From: Dendrophyllia cribrosa
Lineage: Eukaryota > Cnidaria > Anthozoa > Scleractinia > Dendrophylliidae
Assembly (NCBI GenBank): GCA_024195265.1
Contig: JAJLRJ010000011.1
Location: 19,962,666 to 20,026,665, forward strand
DNA: 64,000 nucleotides
Direction of reading: 5' to 3'
The number at the start of each line of letters is the position of its first letter. The stretch's first letter is position 1. Position numbers and translations under genes: made by a program. The notes below the pieces were generated by a model. The model saw nothing but the letters and a program-made list of their open reading frames with translations. It was not told the DNA's origin and searched no databases. Shown here piece by piece: positions 1 to 11,354 of this stretch.

Positions 1-262
1 TCAGAATCGTAGTGCTCGCCTTTGAATGAACCAGTAAAATGTTGGAAATATGGGAAAATGGAAACTTTATCCCTGATCCAACCCAAACATCAGTATCAGT
101 CGCAGGGCACTGTTTCGCAATTTTTTCCCAAAACGGAAAGTGAGCGTGTAGTTCGCCAGCTCTAACATGATTGGGATCTCGAAAGACTAACTCTTGGACG
201 TCTTCAATTATCTCGCCACGCTCCACCCGTGTAACCTTATGTTCCAACCCACGTGCTGTCAT
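1..262 (-). CDS. Partial open frame running off the left edge, possibly retroelement-derived
   Basis: An uninterrupted minus-strand frame of 87 codons starts at the ATG at 260-262 and has no stop before the window edge. The frame is also open for a short distance upstream. It contains soluble, charged protein-like sequence (for example FPFWEKIAKQC and VFRDPNHVRAGEL). Near codon 65 a neighbouring frame also reads as plausible protein, so a frameshift is possible. The style recalls the segment before the reverse-transcriptase domain in cnidarian retroelement polyproteins, but no catalytic motif is visible. The identification is inference only. Confidence 0.25.
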   Translation of the reverse strand, partial: MTARGLEHKVTRVERGEIIEDVQELVFRDPNHVRAGELHAHFPFWEKIAKQCPATDTDVWVGSGIKFPFSHISNILLVHSKASTTIL

Positions 263-439
263 CTCGTTGCCAACTGTTATAAGGTTTCACCCATTGTATA
301 GCATTCGTGCAAATTGTCCACGACTAATAGCTTTTTCGAACTCTTTATCAAGCTCCCAAGCCCATTATAGAATCCCCAAAAGAAATCATCAAAACACAAA
401 AGGTATTACTCACAAGGGAGAAGCTCCAAAATAGTCAGC

Positions 440-1369
440 AGAGAGATGACAGCTCCGACCCAGTAATCCTGGGAGGGAAACTAGAGACCCAGTTTTCAAA
501 GCCATCAAAACTCTGAGACCATCGAGCTAATTATTAAAGGAAAAGAACATCACTCGCACAAAACACATTCAATTCAAGATGCGTTTATTAACCAAATCAG
601 ACAGCATATAGAAAACTATTTCAGTAATACTTCGACTATGGTAAAGTCCACTTGTTACTTTTTGGTTGGTGGAGATGCCCCTTTTTTTTTTTTTTTCCTT
701 CATAGCCAGATCTCTTTTCCTGATATTACAATCTATTTTAAAGTGGCCTTATTTACCACAATATAAAACAACCCGCGAGCCGCCCCGGATTTCTCGAAAA
801 ATCCCGGGAATTACGCCCCCGATTTCCCCTTTAATTAGGGGACATAGCAGCCCCGTCACGGCTATTCTGGCGATAATGTTTTTCACTTTTGCTACACAAT
901 CAAAAAGGTTTCCCGTGATCCTTATAGCCCAAAAGGCGAAGGACGAGGCCTTTAAACTGGTCGTGGGGCATATCCATCTTGCAACGTCCGTCCGATAACC
1001 CAAGCGGTAGAAATTCTGCCTCTCATGCTTCGTATGCTGTGCAGTGTGTGTTGCAAGGACGCGAGCATCTCCAACGCCTCGTATTTATTAAAGTCGGACA
1101 ATGAACGTGATGCATAACTCATAATGCCTTTCATGGAGCTCTCTAAAGATGACTTAGTCAAGATTTCCATCGTCTGGTTAAGTTTCGTAATTTCGCTTTT
1201 CAATCTTTGGAGCAGGAGAAAAAAGAGGCGGTTAGAGTCAACGTACACGCCTTGACTCAACACAATTCATAATATATCACAAATTCATAACTTGGTGAAA
1301 GTTCCTTCCCCATGACAATACACGTCCTATAAGTTCATGTTGTGCTATTAATGGCAGAGAAGACTCAGT
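440..1369. other. Stretch without a recognised gene
   Basis: AT-rich DNA with a T-run near 680. A 103-codon minus-strand open frame lies at 952-1263 and a second overlaps it at 749-1003. Neither shows a domain, signal peptide or motif I recognise, so they are not called as genes. Confidence 0.4.
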
Positions 1370-4300
1370 AAAACTCACAGCGTGACTACTGTATACACAG
1401 CGTATAGAAATATTTTGTTACCAATCCAGTTCAGAAGAGACTCGGTAAACTCATCCTCTGTGACTACACACGGCATAAGCATATCCTGCTACGTACAGAT
1501 TATACCTAGTGAGAAACTCACCCCTATGACTACACACAGCATATATATATTCCGTTACATGGAATCGATACATGATGAAACTCACCCACGTGACTACACA
1601 CGGCGTATACATATTCCGTTACATAGAATATGCCAGGCGAAAAACTCACCCCGTGACTACACACGTCGTATACATATTCCGTAAAGGAATATAACTGGTG
1701 AAAAACTCACCCCCGTGACTACACACGGCGTATACATATTCCGTAAAGGAATATAACTGGTGAAAACTCACCCCCGTGACTGCACACGGCGTATACATAT
1801 TTCATAAAGGAATATAACTGGTGAAAAACTCACTCCCGTGACTACACACGGCGTATACATATTCCGTAAAGAAATATACCTGGTAAAAAACTCACCCACG
1901 TGACTACACACGGCGTATACATATTCCATAAAGGAATATAACTGGTTAAAAACTCACTCTCGTGAATACACGCGACGTATACATATTCCATAAAAGAATA
2001 TACCTGGTGAAAAACCCACCCCCGTGACTACACACGGCGTATACATATTCCATAAAAGAATATAACTGGTGAAAAACTCACTCCCGTTACTACAAACGAC
2101 GTATACATATTCCGTAAAGGAATATAACTGGTGAAAAACTCCCCCCGTGACTACACATGGTGTATACATATTCCAACAAAGAATATACCTGGTGAAAAAC
2201 CCACCCCGACTACACACGGCGTATACATATTCCATAAAAGAATATACCTGGTGAAAAACCCACCCCCTGACTACACACGGCGTATACATATTCCATAAAA
2301 GAATATACCTGGTGAAAAACCCACCCCAGTGACTACACACGGCGTATACATATTCCAACAAAGAATATACCAGGTGAAAAAACTCAACCCCGTGACTACA
2401 CACGACGTATACATATTCCGTAAAAGAATATAACTGGTGAAAAAACTCACCCCCGTGACTACACACGGCGTATACATATTCCATAAAAGAATATACCTGG
2501 TGAAAAACTCACTCCCGTTACTACAAACGACGTATACATATTCCGTAAAGGAATATTACTGATGAAAAACTCCCCCCGTGACTACACACGGTGTATACAT
2601 ATTCCAACAAAGAATATACCTGGTGAAAAACCCACCCCCGTGACTACACACGGCGTATACATATTCCATAAAAGAATATACCTGGTGAAAAACCCACCCC
2701 CGTGACTACACACGGCGTATACATATTCCATAAAAAGAATATACCTGCTGAAAAACCCACCCCAGTGACTACACAAGGCGTATACATATTCCATAAAAGA
2801 ATATACCTGGTGAAAAACCAACCCCCGTGACTACACACGGCGTATACATATTCCATAAAAGAATATATCTGGTGAAAAACCCACCCCCGTGATTACACAC
2901 GGCGTATACATATTCCATAAAAGAATATACCAGGTGAAAAACCCACTCCCGTGACTACACACGGCGTATACATATTCATAAAAAGAATATACCTGGTGAA
3001 AAACCCACCCCAGTGACTACACACGGCGTATACATATTCCATAAAAGAATATACTTGGTGAAAAACCCACCCCCGTGACTACACACGGCGTATACATATT
3101 CCATAAAAGAATATACCTGGTGAAAAACCCACCCCCGTGACTACACACGGCGTATACATATTCATAAAAAGAATATACCTGGTGAAAAACCCACCCCAGT
3201 GACTACACACGGCGTATACATATTCCATAAAAGAATATACTTGGTGAAAAACCCATCCCCGTGACTACACACGGCGTATACATATTCCATAAAAGAATAT
3301 ACCTGGTGAAAAACCCACCCCCGTGACTACACACGGCGTATACATATTCCATAAAAGAATATACCTGGTGAAAACCCACCTCCGTGACCACACACGGCGT
3401 ATACATATTCCATAAAAGAATATACCTTGTGAAAAACCCACCCCCGTGACTGGCAAACGGCGTATACATATTCCATAAAAGAATATACCCGGTGAAAAAC
3501 CCACCCCCGTGACTACACACGGCGTATACATATTCCATAAAAGAATATACCTGGTGAAAAACCCACCCCCGTGACTACACACGGCGTATACATATTCCAC
3601 AAAAGAATATACCTGGTGAAAAACCCACCCCCGTGACTACACACGGCGTATACATATTCCATAAAAGAATATATCTGGTGAAAAACCCACCCCCGTGATT
3701 ACACACGGCGTATACATATTCCATAAAAGAATATACCAGGTGAAAAACCCACTCCCGTGACTACACACGGCGTATACATATTCATAAAAAGAATATACCT
3801 GGTGAAAAACCCACCCCAGTGACTACACACGGCGTATACATATTCCATAAAAGAATATACTTGGTGAAAAACCCACCCCCGTGACTACACACGGCGTATA
3901 CATATTCCATAAAAGAATATACCTGGTGAAAAACCCACCCCCGTGACTACACACGGCGTATACATATTCATAAAAAGAATATACCTGGTGAAAAACCCAC
4001 CCCAGTGACTACACACGGCGTATACATATTCCATAAAAGAATATACTTGGTGAAAAACCCACCCCCGTGACTACACACGGCGTATACATATTCCATAAAA
4101 GAATATACCTGGTGAAAAACCCACCCCCGTGACTACACACGGCGTATACATATTCCATAAAAGAATATACCTGGTGAAAACCCACCTCCGTGACCACACA
4201 CGGCGTATACATATTCCATAAAAGAATATACCTTGTGAAAAACCCACCCCCGTGACTGGCAAACGGCGTATACATATTCCATAAAAGAATATACCCGGTG

Positions 4301-4535
4301 AAAAACCCACCCCCGTGACTACACACGGCGTATACATATTCCATAAAAGAATATACCTGGTGAAAAACCCACCCCCGTGACTACACACGGCGTATACATA
4401 TTCCACAAAAGAATATACCTGGTGAAAAACCCACCCCCGTGACTACACACGGCGTATACATATTCCATAAAAGAATATACCTGGTGAAAAACCCACCTCC
4501 GTGACTGGCAAACGGCGAATACATACGAAATTACA
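1370..4535. repeat. 62-bp satellite array, about 51 monomers
   Basis: Head-to-tail monomers of about 62 bp, each with a C-rich block, GTGACTACACACGG, CGTATACATATTC and CATAAAAGAATATA. Each monomer contains two potential stems: CCGTG pairing with CACGG across about 6 nt, and ATATTC pairing with GAATAT across about 7 nt. Monomers at the left edge (about 1,370-1,700) are most diverged. The right half is nearly uniform, as expected when unequal exchange homogenises the interior. The array ends abruptly where GTGACTGGCAAACGG is followed by unrelated sequence. Long minus-strand frames rich in YAVCSHGG and similar repeats are by-products of the period and are not genes. Confidence 0.95.
2823..4434. 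repeat. Higher-order duplication in the satellite (2 x 806 bp)
   Basis: Two adjacent blocks of 806 bp (13 monomers of 62 bp) match almost base for base. Private variants recur at this spacing: the GTGATTACACACGG monomer (2,889 and 3,695), the TTCATAAAAAG variants, and the GTGACTGGCAAACGG monomer (3,447 and 4,253). This indicates a recent segmental duplication of 13 monomers by unequal exchange or replication slippage. Confidence 0.9.
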
Positions 4536-4539
4536 GAAC

Positions 4540-6270
4540 TAAATTTTCTTAACAGCTGTTGACAGTCGTTTGGGTGTAAGATACAGCCGTAAAACCACAC
4601 ACGGCGTAAAATTGAAAAACAACAGGAAATTACAACAGACCGTCCGTAGGCACACACGTGTACCCACATGAGACCCAAGACCGAGTACACAATGTAAGCC
4701 ACGTGTTAACGAATAAACAGCGGCCAAAACCCTACCACGTGTTTGCAAAAGGATGGCGGGCAAAGCCCCACTAAAAGTGAAAACGAAAGAAAAATAAATT
4801 CCACCCCGGCAAATAAATATTCGAAGTGAAAGGAAAAATGCAAATCCGCTACAAAGGGGCAAAAATACTATCCCCGTGCACCTGATAAACAAAAAATGCC
4901 GCTGTAACAGCGAAGCAGAAACCCATGGGAAAAGGCAACATAACACGTATTTCGCGCCGTTAAAGTGATTCAATGCACTTGAAATTTGCAGAGATAGTGC
5001 ATCACATGTACAACTTTAGATCAAAAGATTTTAAAAAAATTTCATCTACTAGTTTTTAAATAAACGCTTCCCTAACAAACGTGTTACTTCTGTGAGTAGA
5101 ATGAGCATATTTAAGACATTGCTTCCGATCACATCAACTGAAATCTAGTGAACCAAACAGGATGAAACCTTCAGGGATTGTAGTTTTATGGCACATGAAT
5201 AATATATGGTGAAAATATTGTTTCATTTTGTCAGGAAAACGCTGGCATCGACGAAATAACAGAAAGTAATGCGAATTTTTAAATTTTCGATGGAAAATAT
5301 TCAACTCAATTTTATTCGAAAACGCTCTCATAGAATTTTTTCAAACTTTGCAGTCTTGAAGACATACATCTAGACTATAAGGGGCATACAGTCGTTTTAA
5401 AAGGTTGGGTCTAGATGTTGAGAAAATTACTAATATGCAAAAACCATGACGTCATCAGATCGTTGTTATGGTAACACTGATGTAAATCAAATCTACTTTT
5501 TTGGAAAGTTCATTTCATCTCTAGTTTATGTGTGAAGCAACTTGCCTGACCGATCTCAGACAGTGAAGTATCAGCCGTTCAAAGTTGGGGTGTTATGTCG
5601 CCAAAAAACCCAGTCGAGCCACCTTAAACGGTTAATTCATAAATATAATAAATATGTAATTTGCGTTGAAATGAAACACCAAACAGAATTGTGACACTCA
5701 TCATAAATGTTAAATAGTGATCTAAAAGTTATATAATTTAACACATCAAGCGAGAAAAGCTCTTTTGGGTTAAAAAGGATTTAACACATGCAGTCTTTGT
5801 TTTGATCATTGTCACCCGAGAAACAATGTCAAACAGAAACAGTTTCAAATAAAAGTAGTCCAAATATTAATATAAATTTGGCAAAATAATTGTGCATAAT
5901 AAAGACCAAAACACAACTCATCAGCCAGTAATTAATATCAGGATAGCGCTAAAAATTATAGTAATAATCTGGTATGAATTGTTACCAACACATAGCAAAT
6001 GAGAAAATTTGGTTTTATTTTGGCCTACAGAACGTTCGAAGTACTGATGGAAGTAAACTCTTTCTAAGTCAGTTTCATCATTTTACCTTTGCGTAATAAA
6101 CGGGTGGTTGTTTAGTGTATGAAATAGCATGGGTCCGAGTAAATTAAGTATTAATAACACGCTTGTTTTCAGAAGTTGTAGAAATTGCCCGAGTCACGAA
6201 GTATTTCAGATAAGCCGTGAAAATAAACAAAATTGAGATTTTTGGTGTAATTAAGACTTTGAAGTTTTGA
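4540..6270. other. Gene-free AT-rich stretch
   Basis: Just after the array, near 4,590, a short relic of the satellite (CCACACACGGCGTA) remains. Beyond it I see no convincing coding frame, terminal repeats or RNA gene. The open frames present are short and compositionally random. Confidence 0.5.
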
Positions 6271-6272
6271 CC

Positions 6273-6309
6273 GCCATGTTTGTGTCCCTAAGTGGGACAC
6301 AAAGATGGC
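6273..6309. repeat. Strong hairpin
   Basis: A perfect 10-bp stem (TTTGTGTCCC / GGGACACAAA, 6,279-6,288 and 6,294-6,303) has a 5-nt TAAGT loop. Beyond a G.G mismatch the stem continues with GCCAT/ATGGC. No terminal repeats or target duplication mark it as a transposon end. Confidence 0.8.
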
Positions 6310-6915
6310 CACTCCATATATTTTTAATAAAAATGACCAATACTCGTTTGCCTAATATAACTCTTGAATGAAATGCTTTTGCGCTTAAAAATTTGGCCCA
6401 GGTGTGTAGTTTTAAACTCTCTACAATTCCATAAACATTCTGGAATTAAAATCTGTTTTTGAATGATCTTGAATTTTGATATGACGTCAGTGCAAACCTA
6501 TTATTACTCGTGGCGGGGCACACGAGTTGTAAATCCGGCTCTGAGTTTTTTTCTTTTTTTTTTTTCGTGTAACATTAGCGCATGCAAATTTATGCACGCA
6601 TATTTTGTTTATGTCGACGACTATATGGTCTTCAGCCATGAAATGCATACCGCAAAATCTCTTTGTGTGTTGACTTGAGAAGCAAAATAAAGAACTACAG
6701 CGTACAATTCCACGTTTTCAAGACAATGCAAGGCGTCCATGGATGGATAGGAACGTTTGATATTATGTTCGCCCCTTATTACTGTGGGATTTTTGCTCCG
6801 GCAAGTTTTGTGTTTTATATAACTTGCTATTTGCTTAGCGATCGAGCTTTAGTGTCGGCTACTGAATGCAGTGAATGAGTGTAGTCTTACCCACTTAAAC
6901 CCGTGTAGAAAACGT
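6310..6915. other. Gene-free stretch before the Harbinger element
   Basis: AT-rich sequence with two short open frames of about 71 codons and no recognisable domain. Nothing else is supported here. Confidence 0.4.
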
Positions 6916-7060
6916 AATGAACGGGTTATCGTTAACGGTGGCTAAATAAATTTTACTCACTCGCTCCTTCCATCAGCTGTAAACTTGGTGAGTAAATGCT
7001 TTGTTACGAATACGTTTGAATCCGGCGATGACAATAATTAATTGGATGTAAACGAATATA
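6916..7060. repeat. Dispersed repeat, copy 1
   Basis: The stretch from AATGAACGGGTTATCG, through ACTCGCTCCTTCCATCAGCTG and TGCTTTGTTACGAAT, to TGTAAACGAATATA recurs with moderate divergence at 16,183-16,370. The copy ends in an (AT)n run. The second copy is joined to tRNA-like modules, so this one is probably a fragment of the same SINE-like family. Confidence 0.75.
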
Positions 7061-7499
7061 TATATATATATAGATAGGCTGAGCCTAACAACGTCGCTTT
7101 CTGAACAAGCTTAACTAAGGTAAAACTTAACTAAGGTGGAAGGTCGGAAGCACAAGAATTGATTGACGACCGGGCTATTTTTTCAATTTTAGCAATTCTC
7201 AAAAACAGTATTACGCGACCGTCTGCACAGTGTATTTAGACCGTACAAAAGTTCACAAAAACAACTTTTTCTCCGTCTAGAATAACTAGTACGACTACTT
7301 TCCGAATAAAATACACTTGTTGCTTGCCCGATTAACTGATTTGGAAATCAAAATTGCAAAAATACACAAGCATATTTACATAAGGCGACGCGAGTGAATC
7401 CAAGTCTTGTTTTGTTTACATAAAATCGTTTTTCCATCCATGCAAAGAATGAACAAACACATAAAAATGGACAACACAATCTTCTTTCGAGAAATTTTA

Positions 7500-7518
7500 G
7501 GGCGCGTTCGTTTGGGAT
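7500..7518 (+). repeat. Left terminal inverted repeat of the Harbinger element
   Basis: GGGCGCGTTCGTTTGGGAT, immediately preceded by the TTA target duplication. It is matched in inverse by the right end. Confidence 0.93.
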
Positions 7519-7608
7519 ATTCCAGAATAAGAATATATTCCGGAATAACTTGGTTTTCCATTTCCCAAACGAACGATTATTCCGGATATTCCGTGCGCTT
7601 GCGGTCTG

Positions 7609-8856
7609 TTGCCCGAAATAGTCAGCGGATTCTTTTGTTGCTTAGCAACTTTAGTCACGAAAGTCACGAAAGCGATGTCAACAATTAAGATGGCGTCGAC
7701 GGCGGCTTCCGTTCGTGCTATTATGTTGTCCCTCTGCATGGAGGAGTTGACTGAGTATGAGACTGAAAATGACAGCGACATTGTAGAGGAATTTCTACCG
7801 TTCTTTCTTTTTGGAGAAAAGTTAAAGTGTCGTGAGAGGGCTGTTCGTATTCAGGGCTATGCCGAGGAGGTTGTTCCAAATTACTCTTTGTCTACTTTTC
7901 GTGAGCACTTTAGGCTTACTGCAGAAACATTTGAAGAACTGGTTTGCGAGTTGGCAAATTGTCCAGAAATTCCCCAGGGACACGCTCACGGAGGAAGGCC
8001 ACCAATTTCAGTGGACAAACAGGTGCTCGTTTTCTTGTGGTTCTTTGGGACACAAGAGTGCGTGAGATCAGTTTCCGACAGATTCAATGTTACGAAAAGT
8101 TCAGTGTATGTATCTTGCCGACGTGTGTGTGATGCCATTAAGAATAATTTAGCCGAGCATCTCATAAAGTGGCCAAGTGGAAGTAGAGCTGCCGAAGTAA
8201 TGGAAGGGTTTGAAGAACACAAAAGAGTTCCTGCTGTAATTGGGGCAATTGACGGCTCGCACATTCCGATTAAAGCTCCTCGAGAATGCCCAGAGAACTA
8301 CATCAATCGAAAAGATTTCCATTCTGTCGTATTGCAAGCTTGCTGTGATCATGAAGTGTTCTTCACCAATTGTTACTGTGGCTGGCCGGGAAGTGTACAT
8401 GACTCTAGAGTGTTACGAAATTCAGATATTTTTGATGCTGCTTCAACTGGGCATGATGACTTCTTTCCCAATGATTCACACTTGCTGGGCGATGCAGCTT
8501 ACCCACTCAAAACATGGATCATGACCCCATACAAGGACAATGGACATTTGACAGAACAGCAAAAGACATACAATTATCTTCATTCTTCAACAAGAATGGT
8601 TATTGAGCGAGCGTTTGCCCTTCTTAAAGGTCGTTTTCGAAGGTTAAAGTATGTTGATGTGGACAAAATTGATGACATTCCTAAAATTGTTATTGATGCA
8701 TGTGTCCTTCATAACATCAGCTTGTGCAATGAGGATAGCTTTATGGACTTTATGGGTGACCAAGATGAGGAGGTGAATGGATACGAGAGTGTTCTTACTC
8801 CTAACACCCCAGCTGTTCAGAAGCGCACAGAAATAATGGAGTATTTAGCCTTGTAG
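7609..8856 (+). CDS. PIF/Harbinger transposase (DDE_Tnp_4 family)
   Basis: A single uninterrupted frame of 415 residues encodes a DDE nuclease that would cut and rejoin element ends in the nucleus. The catalytic acidic residues lie in expected contexts: the first Asp in IGAIDGSHIPI (about residue 214), the second in HDSRVLR (about 264), and the Glu in ERAFALLKGRFRRLKY (about 334). A helix-turn-helix-like segment (FNVTKSSVYVSCRRVC) precedes the catalytic core, as usual for the family. The first ATG at 7,609 is used here, but the ATG at 7,690 (MASTAAS) is a plausible alternative start. No frameshift or internal stop was seen, unlike most other transposon genes in the window. Family members normally need the SANT-like partner encoded at the other end of the element for nuclear import and end binding. 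Confidence 0.93.
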   Translation: MPEIVSGFFCCLATLVTKVTKAMSTIKMASTAASVRAIMLSLCMEELTEYETENDSDIVEEFLPFFLFGEKLKCRERAVRIQGYAEEVVPNYSLSTFREHFRLTAETFEELVCELANCPEIPQGHAHGGRPPISVDKQVLVFLWFFGTQECVRSVSDRFNVTKSSVYVSCRRVCDAIKNNLAEHLIKWPSGSRAAEVMEGFEEHKRVPAVIGAIDGSHIPIKAPRECPENYINRKDFHSVVLQACCDHEVFFTNCYCGWPGSVHDSRVLRNSDIFDAASTGHDDFFPNDSHLLGDAAYPLKTWIMTPYKDNGHLTEQQKTYNYLHSSTRMVIERAFALLKGRFRRLKYVDVDKIDDIPKIVIDACVLHNISLCNEDSFMDFMGDQDEEVNGYESVLTPNTPAVQKRTEIMEYLAL

Positions 8857-9410
8857 CTGTCCAAAACTAAATTATTTCCACACAGGTCTAGACTTGAAGA
8901 TGATAAAAATAATTTTGAATTGTGTCAGAGGTCATAGTTGACAAGTATACATTGATAATTTTTTGGGGTGGCAACTCCCTTTATGGTATTAGTAACAAAA
9001 AAAATTTGACGTTTGATGACAAAATCCCAAAACCGACCATGAACATTTAGGGTGACGATGTTGTTTACCAGCGAAGGACAGTTCATCAGATATACATGTA
9101 TGCCAACAGATATGTTGCCGATAAAAGAAACTTTATGCTTTTCAAAGGTACGCAAGTATTCGCAAGTAGTTCCAAACAAAATCTATATTTCGCGTGCCGT
9201 GTGCAAGTGATGCTCGTCTATTAAAAACAGACACGCACGAATGGTGTTATTCTTCGAAAATTTACCATTACGAAAATCAAATAAGGCCGTTAATCGTGGA
9301 CACATAATATGCTTTTCTAAAGATTTTTACCAGCAGGCCAGTTCTTTAACTTAAAACGACAGCGTTGACGATAACGATGATGCGATTCAACTTCGTTGCG
9401 ACGATGGCGA
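8857..9410. other. Non-coding interior of the Harbinger element
   Basis: Downstream of the transposase stop. It is AT-rich with no recognised repeat or reading frame. A polyadenylation site for the transposase is expected here, but no canonical AATAAA is obvious close to the stop. Confidence 0.4.
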
Positions 9411-9729
9411 TAATCAATATTAAGTTTAAAATCCGCATTTTAGCGACCATTTTTAGCAGCTTCGCCGTAATATGAAGTTTGTTATCTTCTGCAAGCGGCA
9501 CGGACGCATTTCTCGCCATTTAAGATAGCAAAGCGCTTATTTAACTGAGAAGAAAAATGAACTGAAGAACAAGCAAAGTCGCAGAGAGCAGTGAAGATCG
9601 CGAGAAAAGCCGTGAACAATCGCGAAGCGATATTTTATTGTGAATAATTCAAGAACTCGAGAAAATGTTAAGAACGAAAGCAAAAAGAAAGAAAGCTATA
9701 GAGGAATTAAAAAAAAATTCAAGTCAATC

Positions 9730-9805
9730 CAGTGAGTCGAACCGACTAAGCATCATCTGCTCTGCATAGCAGCGCAACGCTTAGCGCAGTGCGCCACGGA
9801 AACAA
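9730..9805 (-). mobile_element. tRNA-derived SINE head, copy 1
   Basis: On the minus strand a B-box-like GGTTCGACTC (9,733-9,742) lies downstream of a degenerate A-box-like GTGGCGCACTG. The spacing is that of a tRNA, but no cloverleaf with paired acceptor ends is evident. It is therefore treated as a SINE fragment carried in the tandem duplication. Confidence 0.55.
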
Positions 9806-10188
9806 TCACGAACATATGGCGAGACTTATTAGGATGGGTACCTTTGTTATTCATATCTTTTTTCGGCTTGATGGCGGTAATCAATATTAAGTTGAAAGTC
9901 CGCATTTTAGCGGCGATTTTTAGCAGCTTCGCCGTAATATGAAGTTTGTTATCTTCTGCAAGCGGCACGGATGGATTTCTCGCCATTTAAGATAGCAAAG
10001 CGCTTATTAACTGAGAGGAAAAATGATTGTCGCAGAGAGCAGTGAAGATCGTGAGAAAAGCCGTGAACAATCGCGAAGCGATATTTTATTGTGAATAATT
10101 CAAGAACTCGAGAAAATGTAAACAATCTCTTGTTAAGAACGAAAGCAAAAAGAAAGAAAGCCATAGAGGAATTAAAAAAAAATCAATC

Positions 10189-10260
10189 TAGTGAGTTGAA
10201 CCGACTTATCATCATCTGGTCTGCATTGCAGAGCAACGCTTAGCCGCTGCGCCACGGAAA
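10189..10260 (-). mobile_element. tRNA-derived SINE head, copy 2
   Basis: The counterpart of the module at 9,730, with GGTTCAACTC as the B-box and GTGGCGCAGCGG as the A-box on the minus strand. Its A-box is closer to consensus than that of copy 1. It belongs to the same tandem duplication. Confidence 0.55.
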
Positions 10261-10706
10261 CAATCACGAAAATGTAGCGAGACTTATTAGGATAGTTACC
10301 TTTGTTATTCATATCTTTTTTCGGCTTGAGCCTTCACTGACTTTATTCTTTGTTTCGTAAAACAAAGAACTTAATCGGTTTCTTTTGTTTCCGTTTTAAA
10401 CAAAAGGAAACAGAAGACGCCGACCGCGTTTTTTGGCCTGTTTTTTCTCGAAAACAACGCCCAAAACAGCGAAAAAAAATACAGGGCAATGTTTTGCTAT
10501 TGAATTGAAGGCCACATGCAAAATTTCAAGCAATTCTGAGCAAAAAAAAAATTATCCCCGAAAACGCACTCAGGACGTTATTGTCGGGAGCCCTTCAATT
10601 AGGCAGTTTAATTTTGGCCGTGTCTTTTTAAGGATTTTGGTGTTTCGTTTTGGCCATGGGTATTTTTGGACAGATACATGTATGATTCACTTTCATACAT
10701 TGTATA

Positions 10707-10888
10707 CAGTTGAACCTTGCTATCTCAAACTTAGTTATCTCAAACTCCCCGCTATCTCAAATTAAACTAAAAAACATTTCCGTGGGAATTGCTTTTTCAG
10801 TCATTTACTATTGGCTATCTCAAAGTTCCCGCTATCTCAAACTTTTTTCATTTCCCTTGAGAGTTTGAGATAGCTGGGTTGAATTCAA
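10707..10888. mobile_element. pogo/Tigger-like MITE fragment
   Basis: It begins CAGTTGAACCTTGC with several CTATCTCAAACT repeats and ends with the inverse AGTTTGAGATAGC and GGGTTGAA. CAGT(T/A)GAACC termini next to TA are typical of pogo-group MITEs. The right end is eroded, so the target duplication is not certain. Confidence 0.55.
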
Positions 10889-11055
10889 TGCACTAGCAAA
10901 CAGGCTAAGGTAACCCTATAACAGAGATAAAGGGCTATTCTTATCATTGAGAAAAATGTCAATAATTTATTATCGAAACAAATAATTCAAAATTTTCATT
11001 GAATTGTAAATATACATTCTCATTGAATTGTAAATATACATTCTCATTGCTATGC

Positions 11056-11354
11056 GACTTTCAAAAATCCACTTGGCAATAGACTTCTGTCTATGGCTTT
11101 TCTCCTACTCTGCAACAAAATTGCGCACGTATGATTGGCCACGGATTACTACTTTCCCACTTTGCTACCTACAATTCCGAAGAGAAGGGCAGTTCTGGAT
11201 CTGCCATCCACAAACAGAGAAACATCCGAAAGCGGCAATGTCTATAAATGCATCACTCAACATTTTTTTGCATAATAACATCTGACACGTGCAGCCAATT
11301 GTTATGCATGATTGATGGAAGTCTATTGCCAAGTGAATTTTGATATCGAAAGTC
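11056..11354. mobile_element. Small inverted-repeat element (MITE), 299 bp
   Basis: GACTTTC followed by CACTTGGCAATAGACTTC (11,056-11,087) is mirrored by GAAGTCTATTGCCAAGTG and GAAAGTC (11,318-11,354), with a 6-nt insertion in the right stem. It has no coding capacity. It lies within the Harbinger element as a nested or captured repeat. Confidence 0.75.

Larger units (their letters stand above)
9411..10333. repeat. Tandem duplication (about 467-bp period) inside the Harbinger element
   Basis: The sequence from TAATCAATATTAAG to CATATCTTTTTTCGGCTTGA occurs twice in the same orientation (9,411-9,875 and 9,878-10,333), with small indels and scattered substitutions. The shared part includes CAGCTTCGCCGTAATATG and GCAAGCGGCACGGAT. 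Each copy ends with a minus-strand tRNA-like module. Confidence 0.88.

Noticed and set aside
1954..4406. Long minus-strand reading frames with repeating VYAVCSHGG/YILLWNMYTP segments
   Set aside because: They follow directly from the satellite period and its composition. They overlap one another in different frames and have no independent coding signal.
1370..4535. CRISPR-like array of regular repeats
   Set aside because: Monomers are contiguous 62-bp tandem units with no unique spacers, in a eukaryotic sequence; it is a satellite.
4539..4973. 144-codon minus-strand frame rich in Phe, Leu and Cys
   Set aside because: Composition is that of random AT-rich DNA and it begins in satellite edge sequence; no family resemblance.
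7986..8524. Overlapping frames on both strands within the Harbinger transposase
   Set aside because: Shadows of the intact 415-codon transposase, without domains of their own.
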